Shown in pieces: positions 26,238 through 35,548 of a DNA stretch of 64,000 nucleotides; position 1 is the first letter of the stretch, and each line of letters starts with the position of its first letter. A program made the translations under genes and the position numbers. The stretch comes from JBJHBP01 sp050485645 (GTDB lineage: Bacteria > Pseudomonadota > Gammaproteobacteria > Steroidobacterales > Rariloculaceae), in assembly GCA_050485645.1 (NCBI GenBank), contig JBJHBT010000009.1, forward strand, positions 62,001 through 126,000, given 5' to 3'. Under the pieces are notes generated by a model, which was not told the DNA's origin, ran no database searches, and saw only the letters and a program-made list of their open reading frames with translations.

Positions 26238-26324
26238 CCGCCTGCCGGGCTCAGGCGCCTGGTCGATCGGCCCGCGCAGGGCCTTCCGGCGCCGATTCGA
26301 TCCGGCGCGGCGATTTCAGCGATA

Positions 26325-29300
26325 ATGCCGCCCCCCGAGGTCTCGTCCCATCGCTCAATGACTCTGCCGCCTTCCTCCGGCCCGCTGCTGACCGGGCTGA
26401 AGCTGCCCAAACCCCGTCGCCCGCTGGTGCGCTGGACGCCTCTGTATGGCGCCGCCATGGCGCTGGCGGCGGCCGAAGCCTGTGCGCGCCACGATGGGCC
26501 GGTGCTGATCGTCACCGCCACAGCAGCGGAGGCTGACCGGCTGGAGCGGGAGATCGCGTTTTTCGCCGGGCGTGCGCCGGAACGCTTTCCTGACTACGAG
26601 ACACTGCCCTATGAGCCGTTCTCGCCACCGCAGGATCTGATTGCGGATCGGCTGCGCGTCCTGCACAGCCTGCACAGCGGCGCGGCCATTACACTGCTCA
26701 CCGACGCCTCCACACTGATGAACCGGTTGCCGCCGCGCGAGTTCATCGCCGCGCGGGCGATCGTATTTCATGCCGGGCAAAAACTTGATCGCGACGCGGC
26801 CATCGCCGGCTTCACCGCCAACGGCTACCAGCGCGTTGAACAGGTCACCGGCCCCGGCGAGATTGCCGTCCGCGGAGCGCTGCTCGACATCTTTCCCAGC
26901 GGCGCAAACGCGCCGGTACGAATCGATCTGTTCGATGACGAAATCGAGTCGCTGCGCGAGTTCGATCCGCAGACCCAGCTGACAACACAGGAGATCAAGC
27001 ACATACAGGTGCTGCCGGCGCGGGAGTTCCCGTTCGACGCCGACGGTATACGCGGCTTCCGCCAGCGCTTTCGCGACACGTTCGCAGTCGAGCCGGGACG
27101 CTGTCCGGTGTATCGCGACATCTCCGATGCCCTGCTGCCCGCCGGAATCGAATGCTATCTGCCGCTGTTCTTCGAGCAGACCGTATCGCTGTTCGCCTAT
27201 CTGCCGGACAACGCCCTGGTGATCATGCCGGAGGGTGCGCTCGCGGTACTGGACGAGTACTTCGCACTGATCTCCGATCGCCATGAGCAGATGAACGTCG
27301 ACTCCGAACGCCCGCTGCTGGCGCCGGACGCCGCATACTGGTCGCCTGCCACGGTGCGCGAACAACTCCAGCGGACGCTGCGGCTCGAGCTCACCACCTC
27401 CGGTCACTGTGACGACGTGCCCTGCTTCACCGCTGACACCGGACATGCGCTCACCGGCGAAGTGCCCGCCGAGCTCGACCGCATCGACCGCTGGATGAAA
27501 GCCGCGGCGAACGACCGCACACTGCTGGTGGCGTCATCGCCCGGACACCGCGAGATGCTGGCCGAGCTGCTGCGTGGTCGCGAGTATCGTGCAACCGTCG
27601 TCGCGGACTGGGCCACGTTCGTCAACGGCGATGAACGGCTGGCGGTCACCGTCGGCGAGCTGGACGAGGGGCTGCGGCTGCCCGGACACGGCCTGCGCAT
27701 ACTCACCGCCGATCAGCTTGGCATGGAACGCGCACGCCAGCGGGCAAGGCGACGGCGCGCCGCACGCGATCCGGAAACCATCATCCGTGAACTCACCGAC
27801 CTCCGGGCCGGGGCACCGGTGGTCCATGAGGACCATGGCGTCGGCCGCTATCGCGGCCTGGCCACGCTGGATGTGGACGGCATGCCGACGGAGTTCCTGC
27901 TGCTGGAGTACGCGGACGGCGACAAACTGTACGTGCCGGTGCAAAGCCTGCATCTGGTGAGCCGCTATACCGGCGCACCGCCAGAACACGCTCCGCTGCA
28001 CCGTCTGGGTTCGGACCAGTGGGCGAAGGCGCGCCGCAAGGCCGCGCAGCAGGCGCGCGACACGGCCGCGCAGCTGCTCAATCTGTATGCACGCCGCGCG
28101 GCACGGTCCGGCCACGAAATGCAGCGCGATGCCGACGCCTACCGACGTTTCGTACTGGAGTTTCCGTTCGAAGAAACCGAGGACCAGCAGGAAGCCATCG
28201 ATCAGGTACTCGCCGATCTGGCCGGTGAACAGCCGATGGATCGCGTGATCTGCGGTGATGTGGGTTTCGGCAAGACGGAAGTGGCTCTGCGTTCGGCGTT
28301 CATCGCTGCGAACGCCGGCTATCAGGTGGCGGTGCTGGTGCCCACCACACTGCTCGCGCAACAGCACTTTCGCACCTTCCAGGATCGCTTCGCAAACTGG
28401 CCGGTGCGCGTGGCGCAGCTGTCGCGCTTCGGCACGTCCCGACAAACGCAGGAAACCCTTCAGGGTCTGACAGCCGGTACCGTCGACATCGTCATCGGCA
28501 CCCACAAGCTGCTCGGCAGGGAAGTTGCGTTCCGCAATCTTGGGCTCGTCATCATCGACGAGGAACACCGCTTCGGCGTGAAGCACAAGGAGCGCCTGAA
28601 AGCGCTGCGTGCCGAGGTGGATGTGCTGACCATGACCGCTACGCCGATTCCACGCACACTGAACATGACACTGGGCGGCTTGCGTGAACTGTCGATCATC
28701 GCCACGCCGCCCTCCGATAGACTGGCAGTCAAGACCTTTGTCGGCGAATGGCGCGACCGGCAGATACGCGACGCCGTTCTGCGCGAGATCCGTCGCGGCG
28801 GACAGGTCTACTTCGTGCACAATCGCGTCGAGAACATCGAGTCCATCGCATCGAAGCTCGCCGAACTGCTGCCTGAAACCGAGATACGCGTTGCACATGG
28901 ACAGATGTCCGAGCGCGAACTGGAACAGGTGATGCTGGACTTCCACCACCGTCGCTTCAATGTACTGGTGTGCACCACGATCATCGAAAGCGGCATCGAT
29001 GTGGCCAGTGCCAACACCATCCTCATCAACCGGGCCGACAGGCTGGGGCTTGCCCAGCTGCATCAGCTGCGCGGCCGTGTCGGGCGCTCGCATCATCAGG
29101 CCTACGCGTACATGATCGCGCCGCCGAAGCAGGCACTGACAGCCGATGCCCAGAAGCGACTGGACGCCATAGCGGCGCTGGAAGATCTCGGGTCGGGTTT
29201 CACGCTGGCGACGCACGATCTGGAGATTCGCGGTGCGGGTGAACTGCTCGGCGATGAGCAGAGCGGTCAGATACAGGCTGTCGGCTTCACGCTGTACAAC

Positions 29301-29882
29301 GAACTGCTGAGCCGCGCCGTGACCGCGCTCAAGGCCGGCAACGAGCCGGATCTGGAGGACCCGTTCGCACACGGACCGGAAATCGAGCTCGGGCTGCCGG
29401 CGCTGATCCCCGACGACTACCTTCCCGACGTTCACATGCGGCTGGTGAACTACAAACGCATTGCCAGCGCCGCCAGTCACGACGATCTGGACTCTTTACA
29501 GGTGGAGCTGATCGACCGCTTCGGTCTGCTGCCGGCGCCTGCCAGAAATCTGTTCGCGATCACGGCGCTGAAGCTCATCGCGCAGCAACTGGGCATCGTG
29601 AAAATCCAGGCCGGCGCGCAAGGCGGCACGCTCAGGTTCGGCGCCCGTGCGTCGGTGGATCTGGTGGCCCTGGCGGGCATGCTCTCCAGCGAACCTGAAC
29701 GCTACAGGATGGACGGACCCTACAAACTGCGCTTCCGCTGGAGGCTGGACAGCGACGAGGCGCGTCTGCCGGCGCTGGAAAAGCTGCTCGGGAGCCTGGG
29801 AGGCGGCAAGCTGGCGGGCGATACGAAGCAGCCGGCTACCGCGCGGGAGGCTTCCGGCAAACTGCGGGCGGCAGGGCTATAA
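26325..29882 (+). CDS. mfd: Transcription-repair coupling factor Mfd
   Basis: ATP-dependent translocase that removes stalled RNA polymerase and recruits UvrA. About 1185 residues. UvrB-like N-terminal domain (FPDYETLPYEPFSPPQDLIADR), RNA polymerase interaction domain (DHGVGRYRGL), then RecG-like motor with Walker A GDVGFGKTEVALR, DEEH box IIDEEHRFGVKHKERLK, TATPIPRTL, QLRGRVGRS and the TRG motif. ATG at 26358 (MTLPPSS) is an alternative start. The stop is 7 nt ahead of csiV. Confidence 0.97.
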   Translation: MPPPEVSSHRSMTLPPSSGPLLTGLKLPKPRRPLVRWTPLYGAAMALAAAEACARHDGPVLIVTATAAEADRLEREIAFFAGRAPERFPDYETLPYEPFSPPQDLIADRLRVLHSLHSGAAITLLTDASTLMNRLPPREFIAARAIVFHAGQKLDRDAAIAGFTANGYQRVEQVTGPGEIAVRGALLDIFPSGANAPVRIDLFDDEIESLREFDPQTQLTTQEIKHIQVLPAREFPFDADGIRGFRQRFRDTFAVEPGRCPVYRDISDALLPAGIECYLPLFFEQTVSLFAYLPDNALVIMPEGALAVLDEYFALISDRHEQMNVDSERPLLAPDAAYWSPATVREQLQRTLRLELTTSGHCDDVPCFTADTGHALTGEVPAELDRIDRWMKAAANDRTLLVASSPGHREMLAELLRGREYRATVVADWATFVNGDERLAVTVGELDEGLRLPGHGLRILTADQLGMERARQRARRRRAARDPETIIRELTDLRAGAPVVHEDHGVGRYRGLATLDVDGMPTEFLLLEYADGDKLYVPVQSLHLVSRYTGAPPEHAPLHRLGSDQWAKARRKAAQQARDTAAQLLNLYARRAARSGHEMQRDADAYRRFVLEFPFEETEDQQEAIDQVLADLAGEQPMDRVICGDVGFGKTEVALRSAFIAANAGYQVAVLVPTTLLAQQHFRTFQDRFANWPVRVAQLSRFGTSRQTQETLQGLTAGTVDIVIGTHKLLGREVAFRNLGLVIIDEEHRFGVKHKERLKALRAEVDVLTMTATPIPRTLNMTLGGLRELSIIATPPSDRLAVKTFVGEWRDRQIRDAVLREIRRGGQVYFVHNRVENIESIASKLAELLPETEIRVAHGQMSERELEQVMLDFHHRRFNVLVCTTIIESGIDVASANTILINRADRLGLAQLHQLRGRVGRSHHQAYAYMIAPPKQALTADAQKRLDAIAALEDLGSGFTLATHDLEIRGAGELLGDEQSGQIQAVGFTLYNELLSRAVTALKAGNEPDLEDPFAHGPEIELGLPALIPDDYLPDVHMRLVNYKRIASAASHDDLDSLQVELIDRFGLLPAPARNLFAITALKLIAQQLGIVKIQAGAQGGTLRFGARASVDLVALAGMLSSEPERYRMDGPYKLRFRWRLDSDEARLPALEKLLGSLGGGKLAGDTKQPATAREASGKLRAAGL

Positions 29883-29889
29883 TAGCGCC

Positions 29890-30702
29890 ATGAACACACC
29901 CGTCCGGTCGGACCCGCTGGTGAAATCAGCCCTGCTGCTGACCGCGCTGCTGCTGCTCGTACTGCCGTCATCCGCAGTTGCCCAGGCGGACGCGGAAAGC
30001 GCCCCGCTTTACCGCATCGAGCTGATCATATTCGCGAATCGTGACTTCGACCGCAGCGAGGAGCTGTTCGAACAGCCGCGCGTGGAATCCGCTGCCCGTC
30101 CCTCCCCGACGCTGCCGCAGATGCGCGAACGGCTGTTCGGGGACCAGAGTGAACTGGACGCACTGCTGGACATCGCCCCCCTTGAACCACACGGCACACC
30201 GTCGGCAGAAGCGGAATCCGAAGCAGTTTTGGAGGCGGAAGACGCGGAATCACTGCTTCTGCGGCGCTTCGGCTTCCGCCTGCTGCACCAGGATGACCTG
30301 GAGCTGCGCAGCGTCTGGAATTCGCTGCAACGCCTGCAGGCCTATACGCCGATCCTGCATGGCGGATGGATTCAGGAAGCACGCCCGGAACGGCAGGCTA
30401 CCCCGTTCGACATTGCCTATCTGGGGCGTTTCAATCCGCGCGGCACGGTCACGCTGCACCTGAGCCGCTTTCCACATGTCAACGTGGATCTGAGCTACCT
30501 GCCCGGTGTCGGCGCGAACGACGCTGGCGGCGGACTGGGTGAAATCGAAACCGGCCCACGGTTCCGGCTGAACGAAGAACGACGGATTCCGCGCAACGGC
30601 GAACTGCACTATCTGGATCACCCGGCTTTCGGCGTCATCATCATGATCCGTCCGCAGCCGCGTCACACGAACGGCACCGATGAGGGCGCCCCGTCAGCCT
30701 GA
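29890..30702 (+). CDS. csiV: CsiV family periplasmic protein
   Basis: A 270-residue exported protein with a signal peptide (ALLLTALLLLVLPSSAVAQ). YRIELIIFANRD opens the mature domain; LQAYTPILHGGWIQ and a C-terminal HPAFGVIIMIRP follow, matching the CsiV family. In Vibrio cholerae CsiV binds peptidoglycan and is needed for growth with non-canonical D-amino acids; the role here is inferred. An acidic Glu/Ala insert lies near residues 100-115. Position just after mfd is common for this family. Confidence 0.82.
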   Translation: MNTPVRSDPLVKSALLLTALLLLVLPSSAVAQADAESAPLYRIELIIFANRDFDRSEELFEQPRVESAARPSPTLPQMRERLFGDQSELDALLDIAPLEPHGTPSAEAESEAVLEAEDAESLLLRRFGFRLLHQDDLELRSVWNSLQRLQAYTPILHGGWIQEARPERQATPFDIAYLGRFNPRGTVTLHLSRFPHVNVDLSYLPGVGANDAGGGLGEIETGPRFRLNEERRIPRNGELHYLDHPAFGVIIMIRPQPRHTNGTDEGAPSA

Positions 30703-30831
30703 CACCGACACTTCTGCGACGGGCCGGCGACGCGTGTCCGTGGGGTCTACTCGTCGTCATCCGCGCGCAAGGCGCATGGCGGACCTGCACTGCCAGTCAG
30801 CGGTACCGTCGCAATCAGTGACGGATGAGGC

Positions 30832-31803
30832 TTACCCGAGCACCTGATCGGGAATCTGCGGCTGACTGTGGCCGATCGACTCTCGTGCCCGCATAATCAG
30901 GCTGTCCACGTCGTCTCCCTCGCCCGGCACCACGACCATCAGGCCGATGGCTACGCCCACATAGCGTGTACCACGGGCACGCGGGTTGTGCAGTCCCAGT
31001 CCACGCACATTGCGCTGGATTCGCATGGCGATGGCTCGCGCCTCCTCGTAGTCGCGGGCACGAACGAAGGCCGCAAAGGTTGTCTCCGCACAGCGCGTCG
31101 TCAGATCGCCGGAACGTCGCAGCGTACCGTTGAGCTGGGCGCCGATCATGCGCAGACAGGATTCGCCGGCCTTGGATCCGAACGTGGCGCGATAGGCATC
31201 GAATTCCTGTACGTCGAATATCAGCAGCGCAACGCCCGTACCATCACGACGCGCAATGCCCAGGTCACGCTGCACGAGTTCGCGAAAATACTCAATGCGC
31301 AGCACGCCGGTCAGTGAATCGACGCGATTGAGGCTGTCGATCTTCTGGCGGGCGCGTCCGAGTTCGCGCTGCAGCAGATCCACCTCCTTCGCCGTGGCGT
31401 CGGCCTGGCCTGGCGCGGCAGGCTTCTGCCGGAACAGCAGATAGCGGACCTCGCCCTCGGATCCGTACAACGGCTCGACGTTGACCTGGCTGAACCAGGT
31501 ACTGCCGTCCTTGCGCAGGTCCGGCACCACCACTTCGCAGCGTTCAGCCCTGCCCACGGCCTGCTGGAGCCTGGCCATCTCCGGCTGTTCCTGCGACTGG
31601 GCGCGCAGCAGCGGGCACGCGGTACCGGTGAGTTCTTCCAGCGTATAGCCACTGAGGGTCTCATAGGCGGGATTGGCGTAGATCACCGGCAAACCGTCGG
31701 CACGGGCGTCGGCGAGCACGATCCCCTCGGAGGCATGCCTGACGACCTGCTCCAGCACCTGCCGGGTAAGTTGTCCGTTTCCGCTATGTTCCTGACCTGC
31801 CAT
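30832..31803 (-). CDS. PAS (LOV-like) plus degenerate GGDEF domain protein
   Basis: A 323-residue predicted signalling protein with no membrane helix. A PAS domain (about residues 18-128) resembles LOV photosensors: YANPAYETLSGYTLEEL, then GTACPLLR with a cysteine at residue 63 where LOV has NCRFLQ, and a late Gln (FRQKP). The flavin-binding Asn positions are replaced (PDLRKDG, TWFSQ). The C-terminal domain has the GGDEF fold (LNRVDSLTGVLRIEYF, LIFDVQEFDAYRATFG), but the signature is CAETTF, so it is probably not an active diguanylate cyclase. An in-frame TTG at 31839 overlaps the upstream stop and is an alternative start. It may bind c-di-GMP, GTP or a partner; unknown. Confidence 0.82.
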   Translation of the reverse strand: MAGQEHSGNGQLTRQVLEQVVRHASEGIVLADARADGLPVIYANPAYETLSGYTLEELTGTACPLLRAQSQEQPEMARLQQAVGRAERCEVVVPDLRKDGSTWFSQVNVEPLYGSEGEVRYLLFRQKPAAPGQADATAKEVDLLQRELGRARQKIDSLNRVDSLTGVLRIEYFRELVQRDLGIARRDGTGVALLIFDVQEFDAYRATFGSKAGESCLRMIGAQLNGTLRRSGDLTTRCAETTFAAFVRARDYEEARAIAMRIQRNVRGLGLHNPRARGTRYVGVAIGLMVVVPGEGDDVDSLIMRARESIGHSQPQIPDQVLG

Positions 31804-31835
31804 GCGACTGATAGTGGTTAACAGAACGTCACAGT

Positions 31836-32591
31836 TCAATGACCTGATTCACATTGCAGCACAAGCTCGGGAATCAATCCGGCAAGCAGCTCTCGTGTAC
31901 GGGACAGTCCAAGCGTCAGATGGCGCTCCATCGCGGCATGAATGGACGTATTTTCCGGCCCCCGGCCCGCGGCCTGGTTGACGCCGATCGCACATAAGGC
32001 ATACGCAATTCCCGCCTCCGCCGCCAGCACCGCCTCCGGCATTGCGGTCATGCCGACCATCGTGCAGCCATCACGTTCCAGCCGGTCGATCTCAGCCGCC
32101 GATTCCAGACGCGGCCCCTGTGTCACGCCATAGACGCCACCGGCGCAACGGTGCCCGGCCCGCTGAATTCGTCTGCGCAGATGGGCAGCCAGGCGGCGGT
32201 CGAACGGCTGTGTAAATTCCACGTGCACCGGCTGGTCGCCGCCGAAGGTCTGTTCGCGCCCCCATGTATAGTCGATCAGCTGCTCCGGCACCGCCAATTC
32301 ACCGGGCTGAAAATCCGGGGCGATGGTGCCGACCGTGTTCAGCGCAATACAGCGGCGGACACCGATCTGCTGCAGTGCGCGGATGTTCGCGCGGTAGTTG
32401 ATCTGGTGCGGCGCGATGCCGTGACCTTCGCCATGCCGCAGAATCACGGCAACCCGCGCATCCCCGAATGCCGCCGTCAGAATCGGACTGGATGGCGGGC
32501 CGTACGCTGTCTTCGTCGCGCTGCGTGCGACAACCTCCAGGCCGAGCAGCCGATAGCCGGAACCGACGATCAGAGCGATGTCAGACCGCAT
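31836..32591 (-). CDS. S-methyl-5'-thioinosine phosphorylase (MTAP family)
   Basis: Purine nucleoside phosphorylase family II enzyme of about 251 residues. RHGEGHGIAPHQINYRANI is the phosphate/ribose-binding block, and GVTQGPRLESAAEIDRL plus VGMTAMPEAVLA complete the site. The neighbour nagZ matches Pseudomonas aeruginosa, where this enzyme phosphorolyses methylthioinosine in methionine salvage; the substrate here is inferred from that context. The ATG at 32591 has GGAAG 6 nt ahead; an upstream TTG (32606) is weaker. Gap to nagZ is about 20 nt. Confidence 0.85.
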   Translation of the reverse strand: MRSDIALIVGSGYRLLGLEVVARSATKTAYGPPSSPILTAAFGDARVAVILRHGEGHGIAPHQINYRANIRALQQIGVRRCIALNTVGTIAPDFQPGELAVPEQLIDYTWGREQTFGGDQPVHVEFTQPFDRRLAAHLRRRIQRAGHRCAGGVYGVTQGPRLESAAEIDRLERDGCTMVGMTAMPEAVLAAEAGIAYALCAIGVNQAAGRGPENTSIHAAMERHLTLGLSRTRELLAGLIPELVLQCESGH

Positions 32592-32612
32592 CGCCAACTT
32601 CCGCAACCGCCA

Positions 32613-33659
32613 TCATCCTTCCAGTGTCAGTGCCGGTCGTTCCACCAGTGCCGCCAGCAGTTCGCGCGCCTGCGCCCAGGCGCGCGTCGCGCGCAGCGCC
32701 TCCCACTCCATGCCGGCGGTTCCCCGCAGTCGCATCAGCCGCAGTTTCGCCGGTGGACTGACGTAATTTTCCAGACTCTCGATCACAGCGGGAATCTCAT
32801 CGGGTGCATTGCACAGCAGTACCAGATCACAGCCCGCATCCAGCGCCAGCCGGACCCGATCCACGGGGCCGCCGATGGCGGCCGCGGCGCCGCGCATGCT
32901 CATGTCGTCGGAGATCACGGCACCGCTGAAACCCAGCCGTCCCCGCAAGGCCGTGCCCGTCCACCACGACGACATGCTGGCGGGCTTCGGATCCACCTGA
33001 GGAAACCTCACATGCGCCAGCATCACCGCATGCAGGCCACGTGCCACCAGATGGCGATAGGGCTCGAGGTCTTCGTGAAGGTCGGCATACTCGCGGTTGT
33101 CGGTGGCGATTTCGAAATGGGAGTCGGCTACCGCACCCGCGTGAGTCGGAAAATGTTTCGCGCAGACGGCAAGACCCGCCCTGGTTGCGCCGTCCACCAG
33201 TCTTGCGGCAAGTTCGGATACCGTTCGGGGGTCTTCGTGCAGCGCGCGATCGCCGATCACGTCGGCCAGCCCCAGATCCAGATCCACCACCGGCGTAAAG
33301 CTCAGGTCCACGCCGGTGGCGCGAAGCTCGGCGCCCATCAGCCATCCGAAGGCGCCGGCGGTGGTCAATGCGCTGACTCGATCGATGTCGTACCGATGGC
33401 CCAGGCTGCGCAACGGCGGCAGTTCCGTGAACGGCTCGCGAAAACGCTGCACACGCCCGCCCTCCTGATCCACCGCCACAAGCAGTGAAGGCTTGCGCGC
33501 CGCATGGATTTCGGCAACCAGAGCGGTGAGCTGCTCGCGGCTCTCATAGTTGCGGGAAAACAGGATCACGCCGCCGATCGCCGGCGACTGCAGCCAACCA
33601 CGCTCGTCATCGGCCAGCGCCGGGCCACGCAGGTCGATCATCAGGGGACCGAGGGACAT
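32613..33659 (-). CDS. nagZ: Beta-N-acetylglucosaminidase NagZ (GH3)
   Basis: Cytoplasmic glycosidase that removes GlcNAc from anhydro-muropeptides in peptidoglycan recycling. The 348-residue GH3 enzyme has VAVDQEGGRVQRFRE, a nucleophile Asp251 in GAVISDDMSMRGA and the acid/base loop at residues 168-181. This loop reads KHFPTHAGAVADSH, keeping the Asp179/His181 pair but with THA where the family usually has GHG. It overlaps the upstream CYTH gene by 19 bp. Confidence 0.94.
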   Translation of the reverse strand: MSLGPLMIDLRGPALADDERGWLQSPAIGGVILFSRNYESREQLTALVAEIHAARKPSLLVAVDQEGGRVQRFREPFTELPPLRSLGHRYDIDRVSALTTAGAFGWLMGAELRATGVDLSFTPVVDLDLGLADVIGDRALHEDPRTVSELAARLVDGATRAGLAVCAKHFPTHAGAVADSHFEIATDNREYADLHEDLEPYRHLVARGLHAVMLAHVRFPQVDPKPASMSSWWTGTALRGRLGFSGAVISDDMSMRGAAAAIGGPVDRVRLALDAGCDLVLLCNAPDEIPAVIESLENYVSPPAKLRLMRLRGTAGMEWEALRATRAWAQARELLAALVERPALTLEG

Positions 33660-34192
33660 CGCTCCGCTTCACTCCATGTTGCGAACGGGTGATCGACCAG
33701 GCAGACATTGTAGTAGCGCCGGTGTGCGGTCACCTCCACACCGAGCCAGGCTGGCGGCTCGATGGCCTGGTCCTCACTGTCCAGTTCTATTTCGGCCACG
33801 ATCAGGCCGGCATTGTCGCCGAGAAATTCGTCGATTTCCCAATGTGCGTCGCCAATGTACACATGATGGCGAACCTTCTCGATCAGCGGCCTGCGACAGA
33901 GCGCGAGCAGTTCCAGCGCATCGGCGATCGGAATCTCATACTCGAACTCCAGACGCGAGGCAACCAGACCACCGGCCTTGATGTTGAGCAACGCGCGCTC
34001 CTCGCCGACCGTGCGCACACGCACCGATACGCCGGTGGCGCCGGCATCGGGCGCGGTGCCGGCATTGGCATCCGGTGCTGGGTACGGTCGGGTGCTGTCC
34101 AGATAACCCTGACGCAAGACCCGGGAACCGGCCGCATGGTCACGCCAGCTGTCGTCCCTGAGCAGAAACTTGCGTTCGATCTCGCGTGGCAT
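33641..34192 (-). CDS. CYTH domain protein (triphosphate tunnel metalloenzyme)
   Basis: A 183-residue protein starting MPREIERKFLL, the ExExK signature of CYTH/TTM proteins, which hydrolyse tripolyphosphate or related substrates with Mg or Mn. Further tunnel residues are in VSVRVRTVGEERALLNIKAG and WEIDEFLGDNAGLIVAEIEL. A Pro/Ala/Asp-rich insert (about residues 36-52) is variable sequence. Substrate not predictable. It overlaps nagZ by 19 bp and follows rlmD by 48 nt. Confidence 0.85.
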   Translation of the reverse strand: MPREIERKFLLRDDSWRDHAAGSRVLRQGYLDSTRPYPAPDANAGTAPDAGATGVSVRVRTVGEERALLNIKAGGLVASRLEFEYEIPIADALELLALCRRPLIEKVRHHVYIGDAHWEIDEFLGDNAGLIVAEIELDSEDQAIEPPAWLGVEVTAHRRYYNVCLVDHPFATWSEAERCPSVP

Positions 34193-34240
34193 CGGCGAAT
34201 CATAGCAGCAGGCACGCGCCCATCGGCGGGGGCGTTCAGG

Positions 34241-35548
34241 TCAGGGGCGAACGAACAGCGCGATCGCTTCAACATGATGGGTATGCGGAAACATGTCGAG
34301 TATGCCGGCGGTCTCAAGGTGGTAGCCATGCGTGTCGGTCAGCAGCTTCGCATCCCTGGCCAGGGTGCCCGGATGACAGGACACATACACGATTCGGCGC
34401 GGTGCCATCCGCCCCATCGCCGCGACCGCGGCCTCCGCGCCGGTGCGCGGCGGATCGAGTACCACCACGTCCCATTGCTCGCGGAAGAAACTCCAGTCCG
34501 GCTGGCTGAGGTCGGCGGTGACGAACCGTGCATTAGTGATGCCGTTGCGTTCGGCATTCTGCACCGCCCGGGCAACGAGACCGGCCTCGCCTTCGACACC
34601 GACCACTTCACCGGCCCGTTGCGTCAGCGGCAGGCTGATATTGCCCAGACCGCAGAACAGATCGAGCACGCGATCAGCAGGCGTGGGGTCGGCCAGTTCG
34701 ACAACCCGGTGCACGAGCTGCCGGTTCACGGCGGCGTTGATCTGTACGAAATCGGTGGGCAGAAAGCGCAGTTCGATATCGAACTCGGGCAGCGTGTAGG
34801 TCAGGTGTCGCGCGCTGCCCGGGTCCAGCGGTGCAACCGTGCCCGGCCCGCCACTCTGGGTATACACATCCACGCCATGGGTGACAGCGAACGCCCGAAA
34901 CAGCTGCAGGTCCGCGGCGGTCGGCGGGGCAAGTACGCGCAGCACGACGGCCTGCGCCGCATCAGCCACAGCCACCTCGATCTGCGGAACCTTCTGTCTG
35001 AGGCTGGTTTGACCAATCAGCTCCGACAACGCGCCGATCAGAGTGTCCATCGGTGCCGTGAGCACCGGACAGGCCGACATGTCGGTCACATACGGTGTGG
35101 CGCGTTCGCGAAACCCTACCAGCACACGATCCTTGCGTGGTACGTCTTTCACGCTGAGTCGGGCCCGGCGGCGATATCCCCAGGGCGCCCCGGTCACCGG
35201 CTCAAGCCAGGTATCCGGCGCCAGCCGCGCCACGCGCGCCAGGGTCTGCTCCACCGAATGCTGCTTGAAGCGGAGCTGCGCCTCCACGGACATGTGCTGC
35301 AACGCGCAGCCGCCGCAGCGGCCGAAGTACTCGCATGGCGGCTCCACGCGATCCGACGACGATTCCAGAACCGCCAGCAGTTCCGCGTCCTGGTAGCGAC
35401 GCCGCCTGCCCCGCGGCGCGATGGAAACCGTTTCGCCGGGCAGCGCACCGCTGATGAAAGCTCTCTGACCATCGATGTCGGCGACACCGCGTCCCTCGTG
35501 CGTCAGGTCGATGACACGCGTGGTCAGGGCGTGCCGGTCACCCGCCAT
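34241..35548 (-). CDS. rlmD: 23S rRNA (uracil-1939-C5)-methyltransferase RlmD
   Basis: SAM-dependent m5U methyltransferase with a 4Fe-4S cluster. About 435 residues: TRAM domain at the N-terminus (VIDLTHEGRGVADIDG), cluster cysteines in CEYFGRCGGCALQH plus SACPV, SAM motif RVLDLFCGLGNISLPL, and the catalytic cysteine in VYVSCHPGTLARD. The ATG at 35548 (MAGDRHALTTRV) overlaps the previous stop by 11 bp; a longer frame upstream is out of family. No relA follows, unlike several gammaproteobacteria. Confidence 0.93.
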   Translation of the reverse strand: MAGDRHALTTRVIDLTHEGRGVADIDGQRAFISGALPGETVSIAPRGRRRRYQDAELLAVLESSSDRVEPPCEYFGRCGGCALQHMSVEAQLRFKQHSVEQTLARVARLAPDTWLEPVTGAPWGYRRRARLSVKDVPRKDRVLVGFRERATPYVTDMSACPVLTAPMDTLIGALSELIGQTSLRQKVPQIEVAVADAAQAVVLRVLAPPTAADLQLFRAFAVTHGVDVYTQSGGPGTVAPLDPGSARHLTYTLPEFDIELRFLPTDFVQINAAVNRQLVHRVVELADPTPADRVLDLFCGLGNISLPLTQRAGEVVGVEGEAGLVARAVQNAERNGITNARFVTADLSQPDWSFFREQWDVVVLDPPRTGAEAAVAAMGRMAPRRIVYVSCHPGTLARDAKLLTDTHGYHLETAGILDMFPHTHHVEAIALFVRP

